A stretch of DNA of 64,000 nt from Streptantibioticus ferralitis (GTDB taxonomy: Bacteria > Actinomycetota > Actinomycetes > Streptomycetales > Streptomycetaceae), in NCBI RefSeq assembly GCF_029223525.1, contig NZ_JARHTQ010000016.1, positions 62,001-126,000 on the forward strand, given 5' to 3'. The position numbers were made by a program, and so were the translations under genes. Each line of letters starts with the position of its first letter. Positions within the stretch are counted from its first letter, which is position 1. The notes beneath the pieces were generated by a model. That model worked only from the letters and a program-made list of their open reading frames with translations. It was not told where the DNA came from and searched no databases. Below, in pieces: positions 7,777 through 16,951 of this stretch.

Positions 7777-9693
7777 CTAGCGTTCCTCTTTGTCGGCGGC
7801 GCGGCGGGTGGGGCGCGGGGTCCGGTTGCCCTGCGGCTGCGGGGGACGGAAGGCGAACTCCGCCTTGCCGCGCTGCCCTTGGCGGCGCGGGCCCGACGGG
7901 TTGCGCTGGGCCTGCTGCCGCCGGTCGGCGGTGCGGTGCATCCGCTGGTTGGGCCGGATGTCACCGACCGGGACGGAACGCCGCCGAGGCGGCACGTACC
8001 GGGTACGCGAACCCGGACCGATCTCGCCCGCGCGCGGCTCGCCCGGCCTCCCGTTGGCCGGTGGGCGCTGGTCGCTCGACGGCTGGCTGCGGGGCCCGTC
8101 CGGTTGCTGGGGCCGCGGTGCGTTGCCGTTGCCGGTGCCGTTGGGGGCCTGGAAGGGCCCTCGGTTCAGGATGTTGAACCGCCGAGGGATGGGGGAGTCC
8201 GAGTCGTCTCCGCCGGAGCTGCCCCCCGACCTGCCACCTGCGCCCCTCGCGGAGACCCTTGCGCCTGCGCCGAGTCCGCCGCCACCGCCACCTGCGCCGA
8301 GGAACTTGCTCGCCGCACCGCTGTAGGCGCGCATCGCCATGGACGAGGCCATGTTGCCCAGGGCTCCGGGGCCGCTCACCGAACCCACGATGGTCTCGAC
8401 GAGGCGGCGGAGCTTGAAGGCGACGATGGCCGCCGTGATCGACAGTCCGGAGGAGACGAACCAGCCCAGTTTGTCGGCCGTCTGCGTGCACGCAGACGTA
8501 ATGATCATGACGCAGCCGAGCACCAGCGTGGCGACGAACGACTGCAGCACCATGCCGAGCAGCGTGTCGAACCACTTCACGCCCCACTGCCGTGGCCTGC
8601 CGGGGATCATCCACAGACAGGCGAAGACCACCCCGCATATCAGCAGCATCAGGGCGCCCAGCAGCGAGGCGATCGAGGCGAACGCCAGCATCAGGGCGAG
8701 GGCCGCGTAGATGATGATGGAGATGAGTCCCAGCAGCAGGACCATGAAGCGGCCCGCGGGCTGCTTGCCCTGGCGCCACTCGACGGATGCCTTGCCGACG
8801 AACAGGTCACCGGAGTTGTGGTTTCCGGGGTCGTTGTTCACCGCGTGGTCCAGCCAGTCGTCCCGGCTCTTCCCCCGTTGTGCTTGTTGCAGCAGGCCGT
8901 CTCCGGCCTTCTGGCACACCTCAAGGCTGCCGAACTCCGCGAAGCACCAGGGGGTTGCGACATAGGTCCGCCAGACCGCGTCGCCCGCCTTCCGCATGAC
9001 GACGTCCTTCGGCTTTCCCGCGATCTCGACCTTGTGGTCCATCTTGATCGGGAAGTCACCAGGGTCCCCGATCCCGGCGTCGGCCACGGCGAACGAGATG
9101 TCGGAGCCGATGTTCCGGGTCGAGTTGACCCCGTCGATCCATGTGCCGGGGCTGGTCAGCAAGGAGACGGAGAAGACTCCGGCCGCCACCAACCAGCCGA
9201 TCTGGGTCAGTGCCGAACCGTGTGCCTTCTTGTGGTTCCCGAAGGCGACGAGGGCGCCCACCACCAGGCAGGCCGGCAGGAGGGTGGTGACCAGTTTGTC
9301 GGAGGCACCGGAAATGGCCTTCTGGATGGGGTCGCTGAGTTCGGGAACGGACGCCCCCTCAAGGGCCCACTGGGTGATGACCACACAGCACCGGCCGATC
9401 AGCACGATGACGCCCATCAACACCGTGTTGATGACGTGCATGACGAGCTGAAGGTCGGCGTTGACGTCCGTCCCCCAACTGGTGTCGATGTGTTCGTCCA
9501 GCGACCAGACCCCGAGGTTCGTGGAGTACGTCTCGTAGAGGGTGCCGGTACCTTTCGGGGGCTGGATCGGCGCGGGTATGAGGCCCCCGATACCCACCGG
9601 GTCGATGGGGGTCGCCGCCGAGGCGACACCGGAGAACACCACGATCGTGGTGAGCGCCCCCAGGACGGGGATGGCAAGAGTGCGCAGGCGCAT
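7777..9693 (-). CDS. VirB6/TrbL-like polytopic secretion channel protein
   Basis: The 638-residue protein has a signal-like N-terminus (IPVLGALTTIVVFSGVASAAT) and roughly six further hydrophobic segments between residues about 80 and 430. These include VINTVLMGVIVLIGRCCVVI, LVTTLLPACLVVGALVAFG, MVLLLGLISIIIYAALALML and SLLGALMLLICGVVFACLWM. A Gly-rich then Pro/Arg/Gln-rich cytoplasmic-type tail of about 190 residues follows. This layout is that of the inner-membrane channel subunit VirB6/TrbL of type IV secretion systems, for which sequence conservation is low. Assignment rests on topology and on its place between the VirB4-side genes and the VirB8-like gene. Confidence 0.8.
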   Translation of the reverse strand: MRLRTLAIPVLGALTTIVVFSGVASAATPIDPVGIGGLIPAPIQPPKGTGTLYETYSTNLGVWSLDEHIDTSWGTDVNADLQLVMHVINTVLMGVIVLIGRCCVVITQWALEGASVPELSDPIQKAISGASDKLVTTLLPACLVVGALVAFGNHKKAHGSALTQIGWLVAAGVFSVSLLTSPGTWIDGVNSTRNIGSDISFAVADAGIGDPGDFPIKMDHKVEIAGKPKDVVMRKAGDAVWRTYVATPWCFAEFGSLEVCQKAGDGLLQQAQRGKSRDDWLDHAVNNDPGNHNSGDLFVGKASVEWRQGKQPAGRFMVLLLGLISIIIYAALALMLAFASIASLLGALMLLICGVVFACLWMIPGRPRQWGVKWFDTLLGMVLQSFVATLVLGCVMIITSACTQTADKLGWFVSSGLSITAAIVAFKLRRLVETIVGSVSGPGALGNMASSMAMRAYSGAASKFLGAGGGGGGLGAGARVSARGAGGRSGGSSGGDDSDSPIPRRFNILNRGPFQAPNGTGNGNAPRPQQPDGPRSQPSSDQRPPANGRPGEPRAGEIGPGSRTRYVPPRRRSVPVGDIRPNQRMHRTADRRQQAQRNPSGPRRQGQRGKAEFAFRPPQPQGNRTPRPTRRAADKEER

Positions 9694-9707
9694 GACCGTC
9701 CCCCCGC

Positions 9708-10271
9708 TCAGTGATCTTCGCTGAGCGTGTTGACGACCTTCTGGGGGTCGGAGCTCTCCGGCGTCGCGAGAACCGTGACCTGATCGACCAGCCAGCTCCC
9801 GTCCTTGGACACCAGCCGCACGGCATAACCGTTCGTCTGCGGCTTGCCCTCCTCCGTGAAGTTGCAGGAGGCGCGCAGGCCGACGCCGGCCGGGTGGGCA
9901 CCGAAGGCCGGAACGTTCACCCGGGCGTCGAACTGCCAGGTGTGCGACTCCGCGTTGTTGCCCTGGTGTGCCGTGACGCAGTTGCCCACCGTCGGCGCAG
10001 GCATGTCACTCGCGTCCCGGTCCGACCACACACCGGACGCGCCGATCTCCGCCGCCCGGTTCGCCTCCGTCGACAGCTCGCACATCCGCTTCCAGTCGGC
10101 CGCGTCCTTGGCCTTGTAGTAGGCCGTCGCCACGCTTTCCGGTGTCTGCGGAGGCTGCGCGGGCCTGCTCGCCGTACCCGAGGCGGAGCCGGACGAGGAG
10201 CAGCCCACCGCCCCCACCGCCAGGCAAACGGCCAGGGCGCCGCCCTTCGTGATCACGGCAAGCCGCGTCAT
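9708..10271 (-). CDS. Lipoprotein of the secretion operon
   Basis: The ATG at 10271 overlaps the VirB4-type stop by 4 bases (ATGA), which fixes the start although the frame is open further upstream. The 187-residue product starts with a short charged region and hydrophobic core (LAVCLAVGAVGC), ending in a lipobox-like Cys near residue 23. A Ser/Gly/Ala linker and a small folded domain follow (PESVATAYYKAKDAADWKRMCEL and VRLVSKDGSWLVDQVTVL), which resembles an NTF2-like fold. It is probably anchored to the outer face of the membrane with the channel. Function is not established. Confidence 0.78.
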   Translation of the reverse strand: MTRLAVITKGGALAVCLAVGAVGCSSSGSASGTASRPAQPPQTPESVATAYYKAKDAADWKRMCELSTEANRAAEIGASGVWSDRDASDMPAPTVGNCVTAHQGNNAESHTWQFDARVNVPAFGAHPAGVGLRASCNFTEEGKPQTNGYAVRLVSKDGSWLVDQVTVLATPESSDPQKVVNTLSEDH

Positions 10272-12838
10272 ACGAATGTCTCCTTCGTAAGTACCGTCCT
10301 GGGATCGGCTGCCGCGGGGGCCTGCGACTGCGCAGCCGGGTAGCCGCTCACCGTCGGCGTCGTGCTCAGCAGCGTCAGCAGTTCGGCGCTCGGGATGTCG
10401 AACTGCGTGGTGGCGCAGGCGAAGCGGCGGTCGCGGGTGATGCAGTGGCCGTGCCGGATCTCGCCGTCCGGCAGCAGTCCGATGGCCTGGATCAGCCGGC
10501 GGGTGTGGTTGCCCTCGGGCAGGCCCAACAGCGCGGCGAGCGCGTCCTGTTGCTGCGGGGTGGTGAGCTGGAATCCGAAGACCGTGGTCAACTGCTCTAC
10601 CAGGCCGGTGAGTCCGGCCAGGCTCTCCGGGTCCTGGGTGTCCACCACCAGCGCTGTGGAGAGCGCACGACCGACCCGGGCGATGTACTGGAGGAACGCG
10701 CTGCCCTCGCGCGTGGCCGTGAGCACATGAACCTCGGGGACGGCGACGACCTTGCGCATGCCGCGTAGGTCCTTGCGGCCCGCCGTGGTCACCGCGTAGG
10801 CGATCATCGAGTGCATCAGGGCGACGGACAGTCGCTGGGTCACGTTCCAGTCCTCGCGGTCGCTGTCCGCGTCCGGCAGCGAAAGGCCCGGCATCTGGAC
10901 GACCCACAGCCCCGGCCGGGGCACCAGCATGCCCTCGCCGGTGGGCCGTCCCATGAAGGGTGCGCCCACACCGGTCTGGGACAGCTCGTAGAGGGCCTCC
11001 CCGGCCTCGCGGGCCAACGGGTCGTCAGCCCGCCGGAGCCGTTCGATCACCTTCCAGGTGGCCGGGTCCCCCTCGGCGATGGTCTGGTTGACCGCTTTCT
11101 GGATCGGCGTCTCGGCACCGCGGACCCGCAGATGCGAGGGGAGGGCGATGCCCAACTGCGCCGGAACCTCGATCTGCGCGCGTTCATCCTCTTCCAGCAT
11201 GCGGAACAGGTCGGCGACACCCGCGTAGTGTGTGCCGGTCTGGACGAGGTGGGCGTTGAGGCCGTACGCCTGCGCCGCGTTGACCAGCCCGCCCAGGTCG
11301 CCCTTGAAGTCGAGGGCGAGCACGAATGCCCCGCGGAATCCGGCGTCCAGCAGGCTGAGCATCATGCCGGTGGTCTTGCCGCGCCCCGAGCGCCCGATGA
11401 ACGCGCTCGTGGTGGCGTCACCGCGCTCGCTGCCCGCGGTCACGTCGTTGCGGACCACTCCCGGAGTCGAGCCCGTCAGATAGCCGACGATGGGTCCGCT
11501 GTCGTCGCCCACCTGCGCACCGCCCCAGAACCAGGAGCCGGCGAAGGCGTCGACGGTGCGGGTGTGGCCGAGGTCGGTCACCCGGGTCTGGTCACCGGGC
11601 TGTGCCTCAAGCCACAGCTCGCGCTGTTCCTCGACGCCGACCACGACCTCGATGCCGATCCCGCCGTAGTAGCTGATGACGGCGTCGACCTTGGCCCGCA
11701 GGTCCTCCACGCTCACATCGCTGCTGACCACCAACCGCGGATGGTCCTCCAGCAGCGTGACGTCGTCGCGCTTCATGTCACGGCTCAGATCGGCCATGAC
11801 CTGCTCGGTCTCCTCGATCTCACGACCGGCTTCGCCCGCGGAGTGCTTGGCCGCGGACTGGCGCTGCTCCTTGGCGAGCCGGCGCACTTCGTCGATCGCC
11901 TTGAGCGCGTCCCGCTTGTGCATCACCTCGAAGCGGACGGAAACCTCCGGGTTGACCGGTACGACCGGGATGGAGCCGAAGTCCTCGAAGTCGTCGCCGC
12001 CCTCCGGGATGTACGTGATCTCCGAGACCGCGCGGAGCCACTCACCGCTGCCGGGGGCCTCCATCTCCTCCGGAAAACCCGTCATGGACAGGATGGAGAC
12101 CCATGAGGCGGTCTCCCCGCTCGCGTCGACCACCCGCAGATGGTCCGGGTAGGGGATGATCCGGCCCTGGGTGAGCTGGGCGAGCTTGGCCCCGGTGACC
12201 GCTCCGTCGGCATTGGAGCTGGGCAGCGGCACACTGCGGTGCTGCTCACGGGAGATCATCCAGGCGAGCATCTCCACGGATGCGGGCTGCGCCCGCCACG
12301 GCGTGGATTCCAGCTGGCGGCCGAGCCGCCGGGTGAGGGCGTCCAGGCGCGCCAGTTCCTTGTACGACACGGCGCGGGTGCCCAAGCCCAGGGCTTCCTG
12401 GAACCCGGCCCGGCTCTTGGCCTTCGTCTGGTTGTTGCGTTCGGCGATGCGTACGCCCAGCAGCAGGTGACGGGTGGGCAGTTGGAGGGCGTCCAGTCGG
12501 TCAACTCGAAGCGCGGCCCAGTCCTGGTGGCGGCCGGCGACGAACAACTCCCCTGCCTCGGTGAGGTAGTCGGCCGAGTTCAGCGGTGACCACAGCACCT
12601 TCAGATGGCATTCGTAGCCCGCGAGCGTACGGGCCAGGACGGAGGAGATGGTGTCCTGTTCGGCGTCCCGGGCCGACTCCGCCATCAGATCGGTGTTGGA
12701 ACCCGACAGCAGGAACCACGCCTCGGCGGCCAGGTCGGTGACCACGAGGCCGTCGGCGACGGCCTCGTACCTGGCCGGCGGCAGTGCCCGTTCGGGACCG
12801 AGCCCGAAAAAGCGGCCGATTCCCTTGGTGAACTTCAC
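10268..12838 (-). CDS. VirB4-type secretion ATPase
   Basis: The 856-residue protein is the large cytoplasmic ATPase that powers assembly and substrate movement in type IV secretion (VirB4/TcpF/ConE group). The N-terminal half (residues about 1-450) is the VirB4 N-domain. Walker A, FIGRSGRGKTTGMML, lies near residues 478-492, followed by FVLALDFKGDLGGLVNAAQAYGL. A C-terminal helicase-like part includes GMRKVVAVPEVHVLTATREGS and TALVVDTQDPESLAGLTGLV. It overlaps both neighbours by 4 bases: the TcpE-like gene before it and the lipoprotein gene after it. Length and motifs match the family. Confidence 0.88.
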   Translation of the reverse strand: MKFTKGIGRFFGLGPERALPPARYEAVADGLVVTDLAAEAWFLLSGSNTDLMAESARDAEQDTISSVLARTLAGYECHLKVLWSPLNSADYLTEAGELFVAGRHQDWAALRVDRLDALQLPTRHLLLGVRIAERNNQTKAKSRAGFQEALGLGTRAVSYKELARLDALTRRLGRQLESTPWRAQPASVEMLAWMISREQHRSVPLPSSNADGAVTGAKLAQLTQGRIIPYPDHLRVVDASGETASWVSILSMTGFPEEMEAPGSGEWLRAVSEITYIPEGGDDFEDFGSIPVVPVNPEVSVRFEVMHKRDALKAIDEVRRLAKEQRQSAAKHSAGEAGREIEETEQVMADLSRDMKRDDVTLLEDHPRLVVSSDVSVEDLRAKVDAVISYYGGIGIEVVVGVEEQRELWLEAQPGDQTRVTDLGHTRTVDAFAGSWFWGGAQVGDDSGPIVGYLTGSTPGVVRNDVTAGSERGDATTSAFIGRSGRGKTTGMMLSLLDAGFRGAFVLALDFKGDLGGLVNAAQAYGLNAHLVQTGTHYAGVADLFRMLEEDERAQIEVPAQLGIALPSHLRVRGAETPIQKAVNQTIAEGDPATWKVIERLRRADDPLAREAGEALYELSQTGVGAPFMGRPTGEGMLVPRPGLWVVQMPGLSLPDADSDREDWNVTQRLSVALMHSMIAYAVTTAGRKDLRGMRKVVAVPEVHVLTATREGSAFLQYIARVGRALSTALVVDTQDPESLAGLTGLVEQLTTVFGFQLTTPQQQDALAALLGLPEGNHTRRLIQAIGLLPDGEIRHGHCITRDRRFACATTQFDIPSAELLTLLSTTPTVSGYPAAQSQAPAAADPRTVLTKETFV

Positions 12839-13422
12839 CTATGGGCCTTCCCAGTAGCGGTGGAAGTGGTCTTCGCGGCCAGACCGGTCCGCTGGCGTGC
12901 CCGCCAGACCCGGTCCGGGCCGTACAGCCGGGCGCGGGCGTCCAGCCGGATCGCGGCGCCCGCCGTGATCTCGCCCTGCTCGATGCCGCCTAGCACCGGT
13001 TCCAGGCCGCCGAAGCCGGGCAGCTCCAGCAGCTGTTCGATCCGGTCGCCCCAGCGGGCCCGTACCGGGATCCACTCGGACCGTTCCGCGGCCCGGCGGC
13101 CGCCGTTGATGATCGGCCGGTGGCCTCTGCGTACGTACCGGATCGCCAGGGCCCAGCAGGTCAGGTTGCGGCGCCGGTCCACCCGGCGGTTGCGCTGCGC
13201 CCCCAGCACGGCGATGACCAGGGGAGGCAACATGTAGATCGAGAAGGTGTACTTCGACGGCGCACCGAAAACGAGGAACAGGCCACCGCACCACACCACG
13301 CACAGCGTCACCCCGAGGATCAGGGTGCGGCGCGGCACTCCTTCACCCAGGTCGAGCCCCATGATCTCGTGTTGCCGAGTCTCCAGGTCGAAGTGCCGGG
13401 TGAACGTGTACCCCTTGCGCAT
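12835..13422 (-). CDS. TcpE-family conjugal transfer membrane protein
   Basis: The start at 13422 (MRKGYTFTRHFD) overlaps the TcpD-like stop by one base (TGATG); the frame is open further upstream but conflicts with that gene. The 195-residue product starts with the family-typical FTRHFDLE motif. Two membrane helices follow (LILGVTLCVVWCGGLFLVF and FSIYMLPPLVIAVLGAQ), then an Arg-rich cytoplasmic tail containing RRVDRRRNLTCWALAIRYV. TcpE of plasmid pCW3 is a small membrane protein needed for efficient transfer. It overlaps the VirB4-type gene. Confidence 0.82.
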   Translation of the reverse strand: MRKGYTFTRHFDLETRQHEIMGLDLGEGVPRRTLILGVTLCVVWCGGLFLVFGAPSKYTFSIYMLPPLVIAVLGAQRNRRVDRRRNLTCWALAIRYVRRGHRPIINGGRRAAERSEWIPVRARWGDRIEQLLELPGFGGLEPVLGGIEQGEITAGAAIRLDARARLYGPDRVWRARQRTGLAAKTTSTATGKAHR

Positions 13423-13664
13423 CAGTTGCCCGCGACCTTGCCCCAGATTCCCTTGAACAGGCCGACGGCCGCGTCGGGCGCGTAGACAAGGCCGGCGATC
13501 ACGACCGCGGCCATCAAGTGGCCTATGAGTTCGCCCCATTCGCGCTTGGCGTAGTACCCGATGGCACGCACCGCCATGATCACGATGAAGACGTTGCCGG
13601 CGATGAGAATGACCCAGTTCTTCAGGTCTTGACCAGTCGTCAGGTCAGCGGCGAGCTGTAGCAC
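13422..13664 (-). CDS. TcpD-like small membrane protein
   Basis: The 80-residue product has a hydrophobic helix (WVILIAGNVFIVIMAVRAIGYY), a short charged loop and a second helix (IGHLMAAVVIAGLVYAP), with a lysine near the end. A strong AGGAG sits just upstream of the GTG start. Size, topology and position before the TcpE-like and VirB4-type genes match the TcpD family of Gram-positive conjugation systems. It probably forms part of the membrane channel. Confidence 0.75.
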   Translation of the reverse strand: MLQLAADLTTGQDLKNWVILIAGNVFIVIMAVRAIGYYAKREWGELIGHLMAAVVIAGLVYAPDAAVGLFKGIWGKVAGN

Positions 13665-13721
13665 GACAAGCTCCTAGTGCATTGGTTTGCTTGGTGTGAA
13701 AGTTCGTACGGTCGCGGAGGC

Positions 13722-14876
13722 TCAGTAAGCTCCGCCGTGCAGGTCGGATACCTGCCAGCGCTGCGCGCTGGCGGACGCTACCCGGGTGATCACCACTCGG
13801 TAGGTCTGCTCAATGGTTCCGCCGGCGGTCTGCCACTTGATCACAGCGGTGCCGGAACGATTCGCCCCGGACCCGGCGTCCACGTTCCAGTCCTGCACGG
13901 ACGCGAGGGTGAACCCCTTGGGCAGTGTGGGGATGTCGGCACCCGGCGCGGCCACGGTGGATGCGTTCCCGGAGGCGTACGCGGTGAAGAACTGCGAGAT
14001 GACGTCTTTGGTCTGCTGCGACATGTCGACGTCGGGCTGCGTGGGGCTGGGCGTCGGGACCGTCACGGAATCGAGGTCGAGTCCTACGATCCCGGGTTCC
14101 CCGGACACGACGATGCGTCCATGGGTCTGGGCCACGGGCACATCGAGCGCCAGCCAGTTGCCCTGGTCCGCGGAACCGCCGTTCGCGATGACGTGGGCTT
14201 CGACATGGACCCGGGCCTGTCCGTGCTGCAGAACCGTGACCTCGCCCGCGTACAGCTCGTCCACGCTCTGCCGCCCCTTGCCGTCCCAGCCGAGGGCGGT
14301 GTTGGCATCGGAGGGCATGTCCATCGCCAACGCCGTCTGGCGGGCGGTGGGGTTCTTCTCATCCCACGTCAGATACGCCGTTGCCCACCGAGAGGCCACC
14401 GCTCGGGCGGCGTCGGTCGGGTAGTCGGGGCCACTCTTCACCACGGGTGGCGGTGCGGGAGCAGGCCGATCCGGGAAGAACCATGAGCGCAGCCCGGTGA
14501 CGGCCGCGAGGGCCACCACCGTCCACAGCAGCCCGCGACCGAGGCGGCGAGCGAACAACGTGCCGCTCTTCTCGTCCTGGACGTTCCATGGAATGGTCGA
14601 TGCGGCCTTACCGGGCCGCGTGCCCCCCGCGGTCTCGTCCACGGCATGGCCGTTCGCGTTCAGGAGGCGATGCTCGTCCTGATCCTCGGCGGCCTTGCCC
14701 AACCGCTGCGCGGCAGCGACCCACGGGTTGGGTTGTGTCTGCCCCGCCCCGGCCTGAGCCGTTGCTGGAGGCGCGGGCTCGACCCCTGCGTAGCCTGTCG
14801 GAGTGCTCCTCGGGAGATCCTGATGCGGAGTGGGCAAGTTGAGAATTTTGCGAACAGCAGTATGAACCGCTCCCAT
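13722..14876 (-). CDS. TcpC-family conjugal transfer protein
   Basis: This first gene of the minus-strand secretion operon encodes a bitopic protein: a Pro/Ala-rich cytoplasmic region of about 125 residues, one membrane helix (LLWTVVALAAVTGLRSWFF), and an external part of about 240 residues with two NTF2-like units. The first unit begins DAARAVASRWATAYLTWDE and the second TKDVISQFFTAYASGNAS, the two-domain architecture of TcpC, the pCW3 VirB8 counterpart. The start chosen is ATG at 14876, preceded by GGGGAAACGGGG; an in-frame ATG at 14906 is possible. A 57-base gap separates it from the TcpD-like gene. Confidence 0.8.
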   Translation of the reverse strand: MGAVHTAVRKILNLPTPHQDLPRSTPTGYAGVEPAPPATAQAGAGQTQPNPWVAAAQRLGKAAEDQDEHRLLNANGHAVDETAGGTRPGKAASTIPWNVQDEKSGTLFARRLGRGLLWTVVALAAVTGLRSWFFPDRPAPAPPPVVKSGPDYPTDAARAVASRWATAYLTWDEKNPTARQTALAMDMPSDANTALGWDGKGRQSVDELYAGEVTVLQHGQARVHVEAHVIANGGSADQGNWLALDVPVAQTHGRIVVSGEPGIVGLDLDSVTVPTPSPTQPDVDMSQQTKDVISQFFTAYASGNASTVAAPGADIPTLPKGFTLASVQDWNVDAGSGANRSGTAVIKWQTAGGTIEQTYRVVITRVASASAQRWQVSDLHGGAY

Positions 14877-14988
14877 GCCCCGTTTCCCCGTTTCCCCCGT
14901 GCGCATCTCGCGCGTGCCGGTAAAAATACAGCATGGAGCCGGATGGTTGACATGGGCACGTGTGAACTCCGTTACGTGAAAACGCTGG

Positions 14989-15014
14989 TGGGGCACCCTG
15001 GGCAGGGTGCCCCA
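14989..15014 (-). terminator. Hairpin downstream of the SDR gene
   Basis: Perfect 11-bp arms TGGGGCACCCT and AGGGTGCCCCA enclose a 4-base loop. The hairpin lies about 180 bases after the SDR stop (minus strand) and before the secretion operon. It probably insulates the two units. The rest of the gap from 14877 to 15190 shows no convincing gene. Confidence 0.6.
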
Positions 15015-15190
15015 GCGCTCGCACTGCGGGTAACGAGTGCCTGATGACCGTTACAGCGCGGCGGTCCTGGCGCTGACTCGGTCTGGAGATATCCCCGCGA
15101 TGCCGCCTCGGTCGGGTGGCCGGGCCCGGCGCCGGGCGTTGGAGTGGCCCCCGGGGCGGCGGCATTGGGCGCCGCGCGGCGGTGAGCGGG

Positions 15191-16051
15191 TCAGGAGACC
15201 CAGGTGCTGGTGAGGGCGAGGGTGGCGGAGCCGTCCAGGTCCGTCAGCTTGGTGCTGGCGAAGCCGCGGGCGGTCTGTGAGGTCTGCATCCGCAGGGCGG
15301 GACGCTCGGTGTCGAGCGCCTCGATGATCGTCGCGGCGGCCTCGGCGGGGGTCTGCGCGTTGGCGAAGGCGTTCTGGGTGCGGTCGAGGTAGCGCTGCAG
15401 CGCCGGTGCGTACGGACCGGCCGCCTCCAGTGCGGCGGAGGTGTCGACGTTCACGTTCGCCACGAACTCGCTTGCCACGGCGCCCGGTTCGACCAGTGTG
15501 ACGCGGACGCCGGTGGTCGCGGCGACCGGGGCGAGCGACTCCAGGAAGCCTTCGACGGCGAACTTCGCCGCGCAGTACGCCTCGTTGAACGGCTGGCCGA
15601 CGACGCCGCCGACGCTGGTCACGGTGATCAGGCGGCCCCGGGAGGCGCGCAGATGCGGCAGGGCGGCTCGCACGACCTCCACCACACCGAAGAAGTTGAC
15701 CTCCAGCACGGCGCGCACATCGTCCACGCTCTCCTGCTCGATGGTGCCGACATGGCCCGCGCCCGCGTTGTTCACCACCGCGTCCAGCCGTCCGTGCTCG
15801 GCGAGCACGCCGTCCAGGCAGGCGGCCACGGATGCCGGGTCGGTGACGTCGAGCTGCCGCACCTCGACCCGGTCGGCCACACCGGCCTCGGCGGCGGCCT
15901 GGCGCAGGGCGTCCGCGCGGGAGGTGTCGCGCATGGTCGCGACGGTGTGCCAGCCCGCCTGGGCGGCGGCGACCACGGCGGCCAGGCCGATGCCGGACGA
16001 GGTCCCGGTGATCAGGACGGTCTTGCGCTGGTTGTCCCTGGTGGAAGACAT
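15191..16051 (-). CDS. SDR-family oxidoreductase
   Basis: This classical short-chain dehydrogenase/reductase (286 aa from the ATG at 16051) has the TGTSSGIG cofactor motif near residues 15-22, the NNAG motif in AVVNNAGAGHVG, and the catalytic YxxxK in AYCAAKFAVEG. The length is normal for the family. The frame is open further upstream, but starts there would lie in the operator palindrome. It is divergent from a MarR regulator with a long palindrome between them, so it is probably repressed by that regulator. The substrate cannot be deduced. A role in handling small toxic carbonyl or phenolic compounds is an inference from the MarR pairing. Confidence 0.85.
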   Translation of the reverse strand: MSSTRDNQRKTVLITGTSSGIGLAAVVAAAQAGWHTVATMRDTSRADALRQAAAEAGVADRVEVRQLDVTDPASVAACLDGVLAEHGRLDAVVNNAGAGHVGTIEQESVDDVRAVLEVNFFGVVEVVRAALPHLRASRGRLITVTSVGGVVGQPFNEAYCAAKFAVEGFLESLAPVAATTGVRVTLVEPGAVASEFVANVNVDTSAALEAAGPYAPALQRYLDRTQNAFANAQTPAEAAATIIEALDTERPALRMQTSQTARGFASTKLTDLDGSATLALTSTWVS

Positions 16052-16105
16052 GGGTGGGGCCTCATCTCGGGGTCGGTGCGGCGGGGCCGGTGGCGGTCCG
16101 CAGTA

Positions 16106-16147
16106 TTGCGTGTACACACACTAATTAATGCGTGTGTGTACACGCAA
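16106..16147. promoter_or_regulatory. Long palindromic operator between SDR and marR
   Basis: Perfect 16-bp arms run from TTGCGTGTACACACAC (16106-16121) to its exact complement (16132-16147), around an AT-rich 10-base centre, TAATTAATGC. It lies between divergent starts at 16051 and 16165 and covers the likely promoters. Its symmetry is what a dimeric MarR protein recognises. Each arm also contains the small palindrome TGTACA. Confidence 0.8.
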
Positions 16148-16164
16148 GCCGTACCATGGGTGTC

Positions 16165-16629
16165 ATGAGCCGTCGCCCCGATCTGTCCATCGGAACCCTG
16201 TCCGAGCAGGATCACGCCTTCTACGGCCTGGTCTGGGCGGGCACCACGCTCGCCGCGCGGGTGGATCGCGAGCTCACCCGGGTGCACGGCCTGCCGCTGT
16301 CCTGGTTCGAGGTGCTGCTGTGGCTCAACGGCCAGAGTGAGCCGGTGGCCTCCTCGGACCTGGGAGCCAAGACGATGCTCAGCCGCAGCCAGGTCTCCCG
16401 CGTTCTGGACGCACTGGTGGCCCGAGGCCTGGCGGTCCGCTCGCCCTCGCCCACGGACGCGAGGTCGGTGCAGGTGGAGCTGACCGAGGAAGGCCGCGCG
16501 GCCTTCGACACGGCGGACGCGACGCGCAGGGCGGTACTCGGCCCGGTCTTCACCGAACTCCTCGACCAGGACGACATCCGCGCCTTGGAGGCCGTCTGGC
16601 GCAAGCTCAAGCAGTCTCCGGCGCGATAG
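16165..16629 (+). CDS. MarR-family transcriptional regulator
   Basis: The 154-residue winged-helix repressor has the MarR core: LSWFEVLLWLNG, then DLGAKTMLSRSQVSRVLDALVARGLAVRSPSPTDARSVQVELTEEG, with the recognition helix in LSRSQVSRVLDALV and the wing in DARSVQVELT. The ATG at 16165 (MSRRPD) is preferred; ATG 16156 is possible. It should bind the palindrome at 16106-16147 and control both itself and the divergent SDR gene, with a small ligand relieving repression. Confidence 0.87.
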   Translation: MSRRPDLSIGTLSEQDHAFYGLVWAGTTLAARVDRELTRVHGLPLSWFEVLLWLNGQSEPVASSDLGAKTMLSRSQVSRVLDALVARGLAVRSPSPTDARSVQVELTEEGRAAFDTADATRRAVLGPVFTELLDQDDIRALEAVWRKLKQSPAR

Positions 16630-16951
16630 GGCCCCTCCGGCGGATCCGCGCCGGGATCGCGGACGGTCGGGCGCCGCCGGAGCGCCCCATCGTGATCGCT
16701 CGCCGTCGCGGCGAGGAGTCCATGGTGCCGTCGCGCCGAAGGTCGGCCGAAAACATCTCGCGTAATGGCCGCACGGCCCCGCACGGAGCGCCAGCATGAC
16801 ATCTGTCACGCGCAAGTGCGGACGGTCGGCTCTGCAGTGCTGCCCCCTCCCGGCGCGAAGCTGAACGCGCCCGGCCGGCACCGTGAACGCCGAAGCCGGC
16901 GCACGGCAGGCCGCCCGACCACCGTCACTCCACCTCCGAAAGGGCGCAGAC

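Noticed and set aside
5134-9714. Long plus-strand open frames (about 750 and 738 codons)
   Set aside because: They lie opposite the secretion operon, have no recognisable domains and show the Arg/Gly/Val bias of antisense frames.
9708-10907. A 399-codon form of the secretion lipoprotein
   Set aside because: The extra part lies inside the VirB4-type gene in another frame; the ATGA overlap and signal peptide fix the start at 10271.
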